64,000 bases of DNA, from positions 3,006,001-3,070,000 of the forward strand of contig NZ_CP021744.1 of NCBI RefSeq assembly GCF_002192455.1, given 5' to 3'. Below the pieces are notes generated by a model. It ran no database searches. It was not told where the DNA came from and worked only from the letters and a program-made list of their open reading frames with translations. How positions within the stretch are numbered: the stretch's first letter is position 1; every line of letters begins with the position of its first letter. The stretch is from Streptomyces albireticuli. GTDB lineage: Bacteria; Actinomycetota; Actinomycetes; Streptomycetales; Streptomycetaceae. Positions 16,968-24,932 of this stretch are shown piece by piece. Both the position numbers and the translations under genes were made by a program.

Positions 16968-17645
16968 GTGCCTTTCCTGTTGCTGATCGAGGACGACGAC
17001 GCCATCCGCACGGCTCTCGAGTTCTCCCTGTCCCGCCAGGGTCACCGAGTGGTGACCGCGGCGACGGGCGAGGACGGTCTGAAGATGCTGCGCGAGCAGC
17101 GCCCGGACCTGATCGTGCTGGACGTCATGCTGCCCGGTATCGACGGTTTCGAGGTGTGCCGGCGGATCCGCCGCACCGACCAGCTGCCGATCATCCTGCT
17201 CACCGCGCGCAACGACGACATCGACGTCGTGGTCGGCCTGGAGTCCGGCGCGGACGACTATGTGGTCAAGCCCGTGCAGGGCCGGGTGCTGGACGCGCGG
17301 ATCCGCGCGGTGCTGCGCCGCGGCGAGCGGGAGTCCAGTGATTCGGCGTCCTTCGGTTCGCTGGTCATCGACCGGTCCGCGATGACGGTCACCAAGAACG
17401 GCGAGGACCTCCAGCTGACCCCGACCGAGCTGCGGCTGCTGCTGGAGCTCAGCCGGCGGCCGGGCCAGGCGCTGTCGCGCCAGCAGTTGCTGCGGCTGGT
17501 CTGGGAGCACGACTACCTGGGCGACTCGCGCCTGGTGGACGCCTGTGTGCAGCGGCTGCGCGCCAAGGTCGAGGACGTCCCCTCGTCCCCCACCCTGATC
17601 CGTACGGTCCGCGGCGTCGGCTACCGCCTGGACGCCCCGCAGTGA
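16968..17645 (+). CDS. afsQ1: Response regulator AfsQ1 (OmpR/PhoB family)
   Basis: Receiver domain LLLIEDDDAIRTALEFS with acceptor Asp52 in LIVLDVMLPG and the switch lysine in YVVKPV, then a winged-helix output domain (LQLTPTELRLLLELSRRPGQ ... LIRTVRGVGYRLD). From GTG 16968 the protein is 225 residues and the phosphorylated Asp is residue 52, as in S. coelicolor AfsQ1; ATG 16959 would add three residues. CAGAAT 16955-16960 lies 7 nt upstream, a possible leaderless start. The cognate kinase follows directly. Confidence 0.95.
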   Translation: MPFLLLIEDDDAIRTALEFSLSRQGHRVVTAATGEDGLKMLREQRPDLIVLDVMLPGIDGFEVCRRIRRTDQLPIILLTARNDDIDVVVGLESGADDYVVKPVQGRVLDARIRAVLRRGERESSDSASFGSLVIDRSAMTVTKNGEDLQLTPTELRLLLELSRRPGQALSRQQLLRLVWEHDYLGDSRLVDACVQRLRAKVEDVPSSPTLIRTVRGVGYRLDAPQ

Positions 17646-17682
17646 CCGCCCCCGCCCGCCACAACAGCACAGAGAGCGCACA

Positions 17683-19266
17683 GTGACAGAAGAGTCCGGC
17701 ACCACGCCCGGCACCGCACGTGAACGCGAGCGGCCCCCGGCCGGTGAACGGCCTCCGGCCCGGAACGTGCTGAAGCTCAGCATGCGGTGGATCAGCCTGC
17801 GGCTGCGGCTGATGCTCGTCTTCGCGCTGGTCGCGCTCGCCGCCGCGGTCTCCGCCTCCGCGATCGCGTACTGGCTCAACCGCGACGCGGTGCTCACCCG
17901 TACCCAGGACGCCGCGCTCGACGACTTCCACAAGTCGCTCCAGGACAACACCGGTTCGCTGCCGCAGAACCCGACCTGCCAGGAGCTCCAGGCCGCCGCC
18001 GACCGGATGGCCGCCACCTCGCAGAAGTACGAGGTGCTGCTGATCAGCACGTCCGGGCGCACCGCCTGCGCGGCCCCGTCCGACCGCGACCTGTTCACGC
18101 TCAAGGTCGTACCGGAGTCGCTCCAGGCCGCGGTGAACCGCGAGCGCCGGGTCGACGACTCCAACCGTTACGCCTACCACCTGTACTGGCAGCGCATCAC
18201 GCTGGGCGGCAAGCCGTACCTGGTGGGCGGCGCGAAGGTGATCGGCGGCGGGCCGACCGGCTATCTGCTGAAGTCCCTGGAGAACGAGCGGGCCGACCTC
18301 AATTCGCTGGCCTGGTCGCTGGGCATCGCCACCGGCCTCGCGCTGATCGGCTCCGCGCTGCTGGCCCAGGCGGCCGCGTCCACGGTGCTGCGGCCCGTGC
18401 AGCGGCTCGGCGAGGCGGCGCGGCGGCTCGGCGAGGGCAAGCTGGACACCCGGCTCCAGGTGTCGGGCACCGACGAGCTGGCCGATCTCTCGCGGACGTT
18501 CAACAGGACGGCCGAGTCGCTGGAGAAGCGGGTCGAGGAGCTCAGCGCCCGGGAGGCGGCGAGCCGGCGGTTCGTCGCCGACATGTCGCACGAGCTGCGC
18601 ACCCCGCTCACGGCGATCACCGCGGTGACCGAGGTCCTGGAGGACGAGGCCGACAACCTCGACCCGATGATCGCGCCGGCCGTGCAGCTGGTCGTCAGCG
18701 AGACCCGCAGGCTGAACGACCTGGTGGAGAACCTGATGGAGGTCACCCGCTTCGACGCGGGCACGGCCCGGCTGGTCCTCGACGACGTGGACGTCGCCGA
18801 CCAGGTCACCGCCTGCATCGACGCGCGTGCCTGGCTGGACGCGGTGGAGCTGGACGCCGAGCGGGGCATCGTGGCCCGGCTCGACCCCCGCCGCCTGGAC
18901 GTCATCCTCGCCAACCTCATCGGCAACGCCCTCAAGCACGGCGGCTCGCCCGTGCGGGTCTCGGTGCGCCCGGTGGACGGCTCGCTGCGGATCGACGTGC
19001 GCGACCACGGCCCCGGCATCCCCGAGGACGTCCTGCCGCACGTCTTCGACCGCTTCTACAAGGCGAGCGCCTCGCGGCCGCGCTCCGAGGGCAGTGGCCT
19101 GGGCCTGTCGATCGCCCTGGAGAACGCCCACATCCACGGCGGCGAGATCACGGCCGCCAACTCCCCGGACGGCGGCGCGGTCTTCACGCTGACGCTGCCC
19201 AGGGACGTGTCGGAGCTGACCGGCGGCGAGCCGGACCGCGACCGGGCCGAAGGGAGCGGGGAGTGA
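17683..19266 (+). CDS. afsQ2: Sensor histidine kinase AfsQ2
   Basis: 527 residues. Membrane segment at about 42-65 (LMLVFALVALAAAVSASAIA), an extracytoplasmic sensor region of about 140 residues, a second membrane segment near 208-230 (GIATGLALIGSALLAQAAAS), HAMP, then the HisKA box FVADMSHELRTPLTAITAV with His303 and an HATPase domain (LANLIGNALKHGG, DHGPGIPEDVLPHVFDRFY, GSGLGLSIALENAHIHGG). GTG 17683 is 37 bases after afsQ1. It phosphorylates AfsQ1; the signal in relatives is linked to nitrogen source. The lipoprotein gene starts within its stop codon (GTGA). Confidence 0.94.
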   Translation: MTEESGTTPGTARERERPPAGERPPARNVLKLSMRWISLRLRLMLVFALVALAAAVSASAIAYWLNRDAVLTRTQDAALDDFHKSLQDNTGSLPQNPTCQELQAAADRMAATSQKYEVLLISTSGRTACAAPSDRDLFTLKVVPESLQAAVNRERRVDDSNRYAYHLYWQRITLGGKPYLVGGAKVIGGGPTGYLLKSLENERADLNSLAWSLGIATGLALIGSALLAQAAASTVLRPVQRLGEAARRLGEGKLDTRLQVSGTDELADLSRTFNRTAESLEKRVEELSAREAASRRFVADMSHELRTPLTAITAVTEVLEDEADNLDPMIAPAVQLVVSETRRLNDLVENLMEVTRFDAGTARLVLDDVDVADQVTACIDARAWLDAVELDAERGIVARLDPRRLDVILANLIGNALKHGGSPVRVSVRPVDGSLRIDVRDHGPGIPEDVLPHVFDRFYKASASRPRSEGSGLGLSIALENAHIHGGEITAANSPDGGAVFTLTLPRDVSELTGGEPDRDRAEGSGE

Positions 19267-19919
19267 GGACGGTACGGACCGTGGGGACCGTGCGGACGGC
19301 CGGGAAACCGAGGACGCCGGGGCCGGCGTCGAGGATCAGGACCGCCGCCGTGGCGCTCGCGCTGCTCGGCGCCTTCCCCGCGCTGTCCGGCTGCGGCATC
19401 CGCGGCACCGCGGTGCCGGTGGACGCCGGCGGCGCCCCCTCCCGGGCCTCGTGCGTCGCGCACCCCGACCGCAGCCTGCCGGCCGGGCTGGCCACCGTGA
19501 CCGTACAGCTGGCGTGCGCCTCGCAGCTGGTGCCCGTCACCCGCCAGGTGTCGCTGCCGGACAAGCCGGGCGACACCGTGGTGGTGGCCCGCGCCCTCCT
19601 CGACGAGCTGCGCCGGACGCCGTCCGCGCGCGAGGCCGGGGCCGGGCTGACGACGGCCGTGCCGCAGCGCCTGACGGTGGGCGGCCCGCGGTCGGGCGAC
19701 CCGGCGGGCACGCTGCGCCTGGGCCGGGAGCCGGACGAGCTGCCGCAGGTCGCGCTGGCCCAGCTGGTGTGCACGTACGAGAGCACGGCGGCGGCCGACG
19801 GCAGGGGGACGGTGATCCTGGGCGGGCCGGGCGAGGCGCGGCCGAAGAGCTACGCCTGCACGGAGGGGATGCGCACGCACCCGGACACGGCGGAGATCCC
19901 GGGCAGCGAGGTCGGCTGA
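19263..19919 (+). CDS. AfsQ3-like lipoprotein
   Basis: 218 residues. GTG 19263 overlaps the afsQ2 stop, so it is translationally coupled. The signal peptide VALALLGAFPALSGCG carries a lipobox (LSGC), so it is anchored to the outer face of the membrane. Two or more further cysteines (CVAHPDR, QLACASQ, LVCTYES, YACTEG) could form disulfides. No enzyme motif. It stands where S. coelicolor has the afsQ3 lipoprotein and may modulate AfsQ2, which is inference. Confidence 0.85.
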   Translation: MRTVRTVGTVRTAGKPRTPGPASRIRTAAVALALLGAFPALSGCGIRGTAVPVDAGGAPSRASCVAHPDRSLPAGLATVTVQLACASQLVPVTRQVSLPDKPGDTVVVARALLDELRRTPSAREAGAGLTTAVPQRLTVGGPRSGDPAGTLRLGREPDELPQVALAQLVCTYESTAAADGRGTVILGGPGEARPKSYACTEGMRTHPDTAEIPGSEVG

Positions 19920-20190
19920 CGGGTGGGGTGGCGGTGGCACCGAGGCGGTGAAGGCCGTGACGGCCGTGACCGCGACGGAGCGTGCGGCCGCGGTCCGGCG
20001 CCCGTCCGGCCGCTCCCCCGCCCGCTCGCCCGTCCAGCCGCCCGTACGCGCCGGTCGGCGTCGTTACGGGCGTCCCCGCGGCGCCCGTCCGCCTTCCTGA
20101 CCGCCGTCACGCTCCGTCGCACGCGCCGGTCGCCGCTCTCCGTCCCCGGCGGGCGGAACCGCGCGACGGGCACCCCGCGTCCTGGGGGAC

Positions 20191-20745
20191 GTGCAGGGTC
20201 ATGGTTACGGCGGTACGCCCGCCCTCCGATACCGCTACCGCGTCGCGGGGTGTGTGCTGCTCGTCGCCCATCTCCTGGCCGTCGGCTGGCTGGCCCTGCG
20301 CCCGCTGACGGCGCCCTGGGTGACCGCCGCGCACCTGGAGCCGCTCGCGAGTCTCCGCGCCGATCTGGCGCTCGGCCCCTGGGAGGCGGTCCGTGCGATC
20401 GGTTCCGGGGTGCTGCCGCTGGCCCCGCTGGGGGTGCTGCTGCCGTGGGCGAGAGGCAGGGTCGCGGCCTCGTCGCTGGGCTCGCTGACCCGGACCGTGT
20501 TCACCGCCGCGATGATCTCGCTGGGGCTCCAGGTCGTGCAGAGCGGGGTGCTCGGCCAGGTCCTGGACGTGGACGCGCTGCTGCTGGACGTGACGGGCGT
20601 CGCGCTCACGCACCTGGCCGTGGTGCCCGCCGTAAGGGCCCGGCTCCGTCGCAGGGGTGACGCGGGGCGACCGGCGGCCCGCCTTCCGGAGGAGACCCCT
20701 CAGGGTCTGACCCCGACGATCCCCAGGGTCCGGATCGCCCCCTAG
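20191..20745 (+). CDS. VanZ-family membrane protein
   Basis: 184 residues with a VanZ-like layout: first membrane helix VAGCVLLVAHLLAVGWLAL, a middle GSGVLPLAPLGVLLPWA and FTAAMISLGLQVVQSGV with the polar LDVDALLLDVTGVALTHL that matches the conserved D-x-x-x-N/D-x-x-G of VanZ. C-terminal 40 residues are basic and Pro-rich. VanZ relatives affect teicoplanin sensitivity, but most chromosomal copies have unknown roles. The upstream 271 bases (19920-20190) contain no visible gene. Confidence 0.78.
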   Translation: MQGHGYGGTPALRYRYRVAGCVLLVAHLLAVGWLALRPLTAPWVTAAHLEPLASLRADLALGPWEAVRAIGSGVLPLAPLGVLLPWARGRVAASSLGSLTRTVFTAAMISLGLQVVQSGVLGQVLDVDALLLDVTGVALTHLAVVPAVRARLRRRGDAGRPAARLPEETPQGLTPTIPRVRIAP

Positions 20746-20852
20746 AGCGACGCTTCGCCCCGGTCCGCGAACGTAGCGTGGAGTCATCGGGAAACGCTCC
20801 CGTACGGCGCCGCCGAGGGCGGTGCCGGCCCCACGAACGAAGGGTCGTCCCC

Positions 20853-21065
20853 ATGTCCGCTCCGCTGGTCCGGCCTCGCAACCACAGGATGATCGCCGGA
20901 GTCTGCGCGGGTCTCGCCCAGCGCTACGGGACGTCCCGCACCACGATGCGAGTGATCTTCCTGGTCTCGTGCCTGCTGCCCGGCCCGCAGTTCCTGCTGT
21001 ACCTGGCGCTGTGGCTGCTGCTGCCGAACGAGAAGGCCGCCGCCACGTCGGCGCAGTCCTGGTGA
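20853..21065 (+). CDS. PspC-domain small membrane protein
   Basis: 70 residues that are almost entirely a PspC domain: RPRNHRMIAGVCAGLAQRYG, TTMRVIFLVSCLL and FLLYLALWLLLPNE. PspC proteins sit in the membrane and are linked to envelope stress, but single-domain copies are of unknown function. ATG 20853 with AAGGG upstream; an in-frame ATG at 20778 is less likely. Confidence 0.88.
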   Translation: MSAPLVRPRNHRMIAGVCAGLAQRYGTSRTTMRVIFLVSCLLPGPQFLLYLALWLLLPNEKAAATSAQSW

Positions 21066-21104
21066 CGCGCCGCTGACCTTCCCCGTTCCCGTACGGAACG
21101 CGGC

Positions 21105-21138
21105 GGGCCGCGCACCCCGGAAGAGGGGTGCGCGGCCC
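21105..21138. terminator. Bidirectional terminator
   Basis: GGGCCGCGCACCCC, loop GGAAGA, GGGGTGCGCGGCCC between convergent pspC and the secreted-protein gene. Confidence 0.85.
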
Positions 21139-21160
21139 GTAGTCGCGTGCGGGAGGAGCG

Positions 21161-21529
21161 TCAGTTGGAGCCCGGCAGGGTGAGGTTCGAGGGCAGCATG
21201 CCGAGGGGCAGGCCGCCGAGCAGCCCGCCGTTCCCCTTGGCGTCCATCGGCGGCAGGCTGGGGGCCACGGCCTTGTCGACGGCCTGGGACGGGGACTTCA
21301 GGATGCCGGACTGGACCGCCCGGTCCGCGGCGGCGATCACAGGGCCACCCGCCGGGGACATCTTCGCGGCCTGCTGGATGGGCAGCCCGCCCATCGTCGT
21401 CGCGGTGGTGGTGGTGACCGACTCGACCGGGCCCACGGGGGCCGCCGCCGACGCGCTGCCCGCCGCCACGGCGGAGAAGGCGACACCGAGCGCGGCGACA
21501 CCGAGGGTCTTGATGGTTCCCTGCTTCAT
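21161..21529 (-). CDS. Small secreted protein
   Basis: 122 residues from ATG 21529 (MKQGTIKTLGVAALGVAFS), with a clear signal peptide ending GSASAAAPVG and GAGG upstream. The mature ~90 residues carry AADRAVQSGILKSPSQAVDK and a Gly/Leu/Pro-rich C-terminus (GGLLGGLPLGMLPSNL). No known domain. It resembles the secreted protein at 14356-15018 in its C-terminal composition; both look like Streptomyces-specific exported proteins of unknown role. Confidence 0.72.
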   Translation of the reverse strand: MKQGTIKTLGVAALGVAFSAVAAGSASAAAPVGPVESVTTTTATTMGGLPIQQAAKMSPAGGPVIAAADRAVQSGILKSPSQAVDKAVAPSLPPMDAKGNGGLLGGLPLGMLPSNLTLPGSN

Positions 21530-21610
21530 CTGAATTCTGTCCTCGCGACGGGGATGTGTGGAGCGGCACTGCAACCTAGTCACGAGTTCCGGGGAGCCGC
21601 AATCAATGAC

Positions 21611-21637
21611 ACGGCCGGGACGCGAAGTCCCGGCCGT
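21611..21637. terminator. Terminator after adenosine deaminase
   Basis: ACGGCCGGGAC, loop GCGAA, GTCCCGGCCGT, about 58 bases beyond the add stop on the minus strand. Confidence 0.7.
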
Positions 21638-21694
21638 TGTCGCGGTATTCCCCGTGGATTCACCGTCCGTTGCGACGGCAAAGAGAATTGCTGG

Positions 21695-22831
21695 TCAGGC
21701 GGTTTCCGTCACGGTCTGCCGGAACAGCCATTCCGACTTGAGCTCGGCGTAGCCCGGCTTCACCACGTCATTGATCATCGCAAGACGTTCATCGAATGGG
21801 ATGAACGCGGACTTCATCGCGTTGACGGTGAACCACTGCATGTCGTCCAGCGTGTACCCGAAGGTCTTCACCAGGTGCTCGAATTCCACGCTCATGCTGG
21901 TACCGCTCATCAGACGATTATCGGTATTTACCGTCGCCCGGAAATGCAGCTTGCGCAGCAGGTGGATCGGGTGCTCCGCGTAGGAGGTGGCGGCCCCGGT
22001 CTGGAGGTTGGACGTCGGGCACATCTCCAGCGGGATGCGCTTGTCCCGGACGTACGAGGCCAGCCGGCCGAGCTTGACGGTGCCGTCCTCGGCGATCTCG
22101 ATGTCATCGGTGATCCGCACGCCGTGGCCGAGCCGGTCGGCGCCGCACCACTGGAGGGCCTGCCAGATGGACGGCAGACCGAAGGCCTCACCCGCGTGGA
22201 TGGTGAAGTGGTTGTTCTCGCGCTTGAGGTACTCGAAGGCGTCGAGGTGACGGGTGGGAGGGAAGCCCGCCTCGGCACCCGCGATGTCGAAGCCGGCCAC
22301 GCCGGAGTCGCGGTAGCGGTTGGCGAGTTCGGCGATCTCCAGCGCGCGGGCGGCGTGCCGCATGGCGGTGAGCAGCGCGCCGACGCGGATGCGGTGACCG
22401 TTCTCCCTGGCCCGTCGCTCGCCCTCGCGGAAGCCGGCGTTCACGGCTTCGACGACCTCTTCGAGGGTGAGCCCGCCCTCCAGGTGCTGCTCGGGGGCGT
22501 AGCGCACCTCGGCGTAGACGACGCCGTCCTCGGCCAGGTCCTCGGCGCACTCGGCGGCGACCCGGAAGAGCGCCTCACGCGTCTGCATCACGGCGCAGGT
22601 GTGGGCGAAGGTCTCCAGATAGCGCTCCAGCGAACCGGAGTCGGCGGCCTCACGGAACCAGACGCCCAGCTTGTCGGGGTCGGTCTCGGGCAGATCGCCG
22701 TAACCCGTCTCGCGGGCCAGCTCGACGATCGTGCCCGGGCGCAGTCCGCCGTCGAGGTGGTCGTGCAGCAGCACCTTGGGCGCGCGACGGATCTGCTCGG
22801 GGGTGGGTTGAGAGGTGGTCTCGCTCGTCAT
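21695..22831 (-). CDS. add: Adenosine deaminase
   Basis: 378 residues. Converts (deoxy)adenosine to (deoxy)inosine, which PNP can then split. Zinc motif LLHDHLDGG with H23 and H25, TIHAGEAFG with the catalytic region His/Glu, [11 protein letters not shown], and [10 protein letters not shown] near the C-terminus. The ATG at 22831 is 6 nt after TAGAGT (22843-22838), with no Shine-Dalgarno, so the transcript is probably leaderless. The nucleoside operator CTACGCGCGTAG lies 16 bases upstream of the start, between the likely -35 and -10. Confidence 0.95.
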   Translation of the reverse strand: MTSETTSQPTPEQIRRAPKVLLHDHLDGGLRPGTIVELARETGYGDLPETDPDKLGVWFREAADSGSLERYLETFAHTCAVMQTREALFRVAAECAEDLAEDGVVYAEVRYAPEQHLEGGLTLEEVVEAVNAGFREGERRARENGHRIRVGALLTAMRHAARALEIAELANRYRDSGVAGFDIAGAEAGFPPTRHLDAFEYLKRENNHFTIHAGEAFGLPSIWQALQWCGADRLGHGVRITDDIEIAEDGTVKLGRLASYVRDKRIPLEMCPTSNLQTGAATSYAEHPIHLLRKLHFRATVNTDNRLMSGTSMSVEFEHLVKTFGYTLDDMQWFTVNAMKSAFIPFDERLAMINDVVKPGYAELKSEWLFRQTVTETA

Positions 22832-22847
22832 TTCGGCACTCTAGCGC

Positions 22848-22859
22848 CTACGCGCGTAG
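22848..22859. promoter_or_regulatory. CTACGCGCGTAG palindrome, add promoter
   Basis: Exact 12-mer. Read with its plus-strand flank ATAT it matches the deoC site over 16 bases (CTACGCGCGTAGATAT). Confidence 0.75.
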
Positions 22860-22934
22860 ATATCGGCGAACGATACGGAAAGGTGACCCATCGGCGGGGT
22901 GGACACCACGCGGCGTTCTGCCATCGTTTCTGCC

Positions 22935-23714
22935 ATGTCTCAGCAAGCGATGCCGCAGCGGGACCCCGGCGGGCCGGGAAGCGGGGCCGCCCGCCTCGGA
23001 AAGGCGCTCGGCGCCGGGCACTCGGTGCACGGCGTGGCCCTGTTGCTCCCCGGCGGACGCGCCGCCGGAACCCGCAGGCCGTCGGCCCTGACGACCGCCG
23101 GCCAGCGCCCGCTGGCCCGCCGGCTGGCCCGCGCGGCCGGCCCGGAGGGGCTGGTCACCCATGTCGTGCGCTACCGCTGCCGCGGCTGGAACGGCGCCGC
23201 GGCGGACCCGGTGCGGGACGCGGAGTGGGCCGCCGACGAGGTCGTACGCCGCTACGGCGACGTGCCCGTCTGCCTGATCGGCACGGACATGGGCGGCCGC
23301 GCCGCCCTCCACGCGGCCGGGCACCCGGCGGTCACGTCCGTCCTCGCCCTCGCGCCCTGGCTGCCCGCGGGCGCCCCGTCCGCCGACGACGAGCCCGTAC
23401 GTCAACTCGCGGGCCGCCGGGTGCTCCTGGTCCACGGCACGAACGACGAGCGCACGGATCCGGACCTGTCCTTCCGCCTCGCCGAACGGGCGAAGAAGGT
23501 CAACCGCGACGTCTGCCGCTTCGAAGTCCATTCGGACGGACACGCCTTGCACCAGCACCGGGCGGAAGTGCTGGCCCTGGCCGTGGACTTCGTCCGGGGC
23601 TCGCTCTTCGGCCATCCTTACGCGCGCCCGGTGACGGACGCGCTGGCGGCGCCGCCGCCGCTGGGCCTGCGCATGCCGCTGGCCTCCGGCTTCGGGGCGT
23701 CATTGGGGTACTGA
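22935..23714 (+). CDS. Alpha/beta hydrolase-fold protein with Asp at the nucleophile elbow
   Basis: 259 residues. Alpha/beta hydrolase features: oxyanion strand VALLLPGGRAAGT, nucleophile-elbow CLIGTDMGGRAALHAAG, acid loop VLLVHGTNDERTDPD and histidine loop HSDGHALHQH. The elbow has Asp where Ser is usual (G-T-D-M-G), as in haloalkane dehalogenases and epoxide hydrolases, so ordinary esterase chemistry is doubtful. It is divergent from add. ATG 22935 is used; CATCGT at 22922-22927 is 7 nt upstream, and GTG 22899 is an alternative start. Confidence 0.75.
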   Translation: MSQQAMPQRDPGGPGSGAARLGKALGAGHSVHGVALLLPGGRAAGTRRPSALTTAGQRPLARRLARAAGPEGLVTHVVRYRCRGWNGAAADPVRDAEWAADEVVRRYGDVPVCLIGTDMGGRAALHAAGHPAVTSVLALAPWLPAGAPSADDEPVRQLAGRRVLLVHGTNDERTDPDLSFRLAERAKKVNRDVCRFEVHSDGHALHQHRAEVLALAVDFVRGSLFGHPYARPVTDALAAPPPLGLRMPLASGFGASLGY

Positions 23715-23730
23715 CCCCGGCCTCCGCGAT

Positions 23731-23762
23731 CGCCGGACGGGCTGATTTCAGCCCGTCCGGCG
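23731..23762. terminator. Bidirectional terminator
   Basis: CGCCGGACGGGCTGA, loop TT, TCAGCCCGTCCGGCG between the convergent hydrolase and LysR genes; also the first module of the interspersed repeat. Confidence 0.8.
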
Positions 23763-23850
23763 ATTGAGGACACCGCGCGTCAGCGCGGAAGGGGGCCCGG
23801 GGGCGCAGCCCCCGGTTACGGGAAGGGGTGGGGAGGGGAAAAAGCCCGCC
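23763..23850 (+). repeat. Interspersed intergenic repeat, copy 3
   Basis: ATTGAGGACACCGCGCGTCA, GGGGGCCCGGGGGCGCAGCC, GGTTACGGGAAGGGGTGGGG. Same order of modules as the other copies. Confidence 0.65.
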
Positions 23851-23859
23851 CGGCACGGG

Positions 23860-24870
23860 CTACCGCGGCAGCAACTGCCCCCGCCGCGACAGCAGGAACT
23901 TCTTGAACGCCGCCACCGGCGCCGTGTCCGGATGCCCGTCCAGCCACGCCACCCCGATCTCACGGAACGCCCGCGGCGCCGTCACCGTCAGCTCCACCAC
24001 CCCCGGCCGCGGCACCGCCGGCGGCGGCAGCAGGCCGACGCCGAGCCCCGCCGCGACCAGGCCGCGCAGCGTCTCCGGGTCCTCGCCCTCGAAGGCGACC
24101 TTCGGCGTGAAGCCCGCCTCCGCGCAGAGCGCGTCGGTGATGCGGCGCAGTCCGTAGCCCGGCTCCAGGGTCACGAAGAGCTCCGTCGCCGCCTCCGCGA
24201 GCCGGACCCGCTTGCGGCTCGCCAGCGGGTGGTCCTCGGGGACGACGAGGCGGAGCTTCTGCTCGTCCAGCCGCCGGGCCGCGAGGTCCGGCGCGTCGGG
24301 CAGCGGCGAGGTCAGGCACAGGTCCAGGTCGCCGTACCGCAGCCGCTCCAGCATCGCCTCGCCGTACCCCTGCACCAGCTGGAACCGCACGCGCGGGTGG
24401 TCGGCCCGGAAGGCGCGGATCAGCTCGGGTACGGTCTCGGAGCCGAGGGTGTGCAGGAAGCCGAAGGCGACCTTGCCGCTGGTCGGGTCGGCGTCCGCCT
24501 GTACGGACTCGGCGGCGCGGTCGACGTCCGACAGCGCCTTCTCGACCGACGCCAGGAACGCCCGGCCCGCCGCCGTGAGCGAGACCGTCCGCCCGTGCCG
24601 GGCGAACAGCGCCACCCCCAGGTCCTTCTCGATCCGGACCATCGACCGGCTCAGCGTCGACTGCGGCATCTGCAACTGCTGGGCGGCCCGCGTAACGTGC
24701 TCGTGCCGGGCCACGGCGACGAACTGCGCCAGCCGCGGTGTGAGCGTGGCCGCCCACGAATCCGCCTTGATGTCGGGAGTGTCAGGTGTTACCGACTTGT
24801 CAAAATTCCGAGTCACGCTTTCGTTGCCACTTGGTGACAGAGACGGCCCTGGCCTGCGGTCATGCTGCAT
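23860..24870 (-). CDS. LysR-family transcriptional regulator
   Basis: 336 residues from ATG 24870 (MQHDRRPGPS). N-terminal helix-turn-helix RLAQFVAVARHEHVTRAAQQ then MPQSTLSRSMVRIEKDLGV, and a two-lobe effector domain (GKVAFGFLHTLGSETVPELI, AAGLGVGLLPPPAV). It has about 45 residues ahead of the DNA-binding domain, which is long for LysR. GATAAT (24883-24878) lies 7 nt before the ATG, a near-consensus -10 and a leaderless start. It is divergent from the MFS exporter by 62 bases, the standard layout for LysR control of a neighbour. Confidence 0.88.
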   Translation of the reverse strand: MQHDRRPGPSLSPSGNESVTRNFDKSVTPDTPDIKADSWAATLTPRLAQFVAVARHEHVTRAAQQLQMPQSTLSRSMVRIEKDLGVALFARHGRTVSLTAAGRAFLASVEKALSDVDRAAESVQADADPTSGKVAFGFLHTLGSETVPELIRAFRADHPRVRFQLVQGYGEAMLERLRYGDLDLCLTSPLPDAPDLAARRLDEQKLRLVVPEDHPLASRKRVRLAEAATELFVTLEPGYGLRRITDALCAEAGFTPKVAFEGEDPETLRGLVAAGLGVGLLPPPAVPRPGVVELTVTAPRAFREIGVAWLDGHPDTAPVAAFKKFLLSRRGQLLPR

Positions 24871-24877
24871 GGGATCG

Positions 24878-24926
24878 ATTATCGCGTTTTTGTGCATTGG
24901 ACGCATGAGCGGTACATGCATACGGT
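24878..24926. promoter_or_regulatory. Divergent LysR/MFS promoters
   Basis: Plus strand: -35 TTGGAC (24897-24902), 18-bp spacer, -10 TACGGT (24921-24926), 6 nt to the MFS ATG. Minus strand: -10 GATAAT (24883-24878), 7 nt to the LysR ATG. The promoters abut, so one bound LysR could control both. Confidence 0.65.
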
Positions 24927-24932
24927 CGGGAC

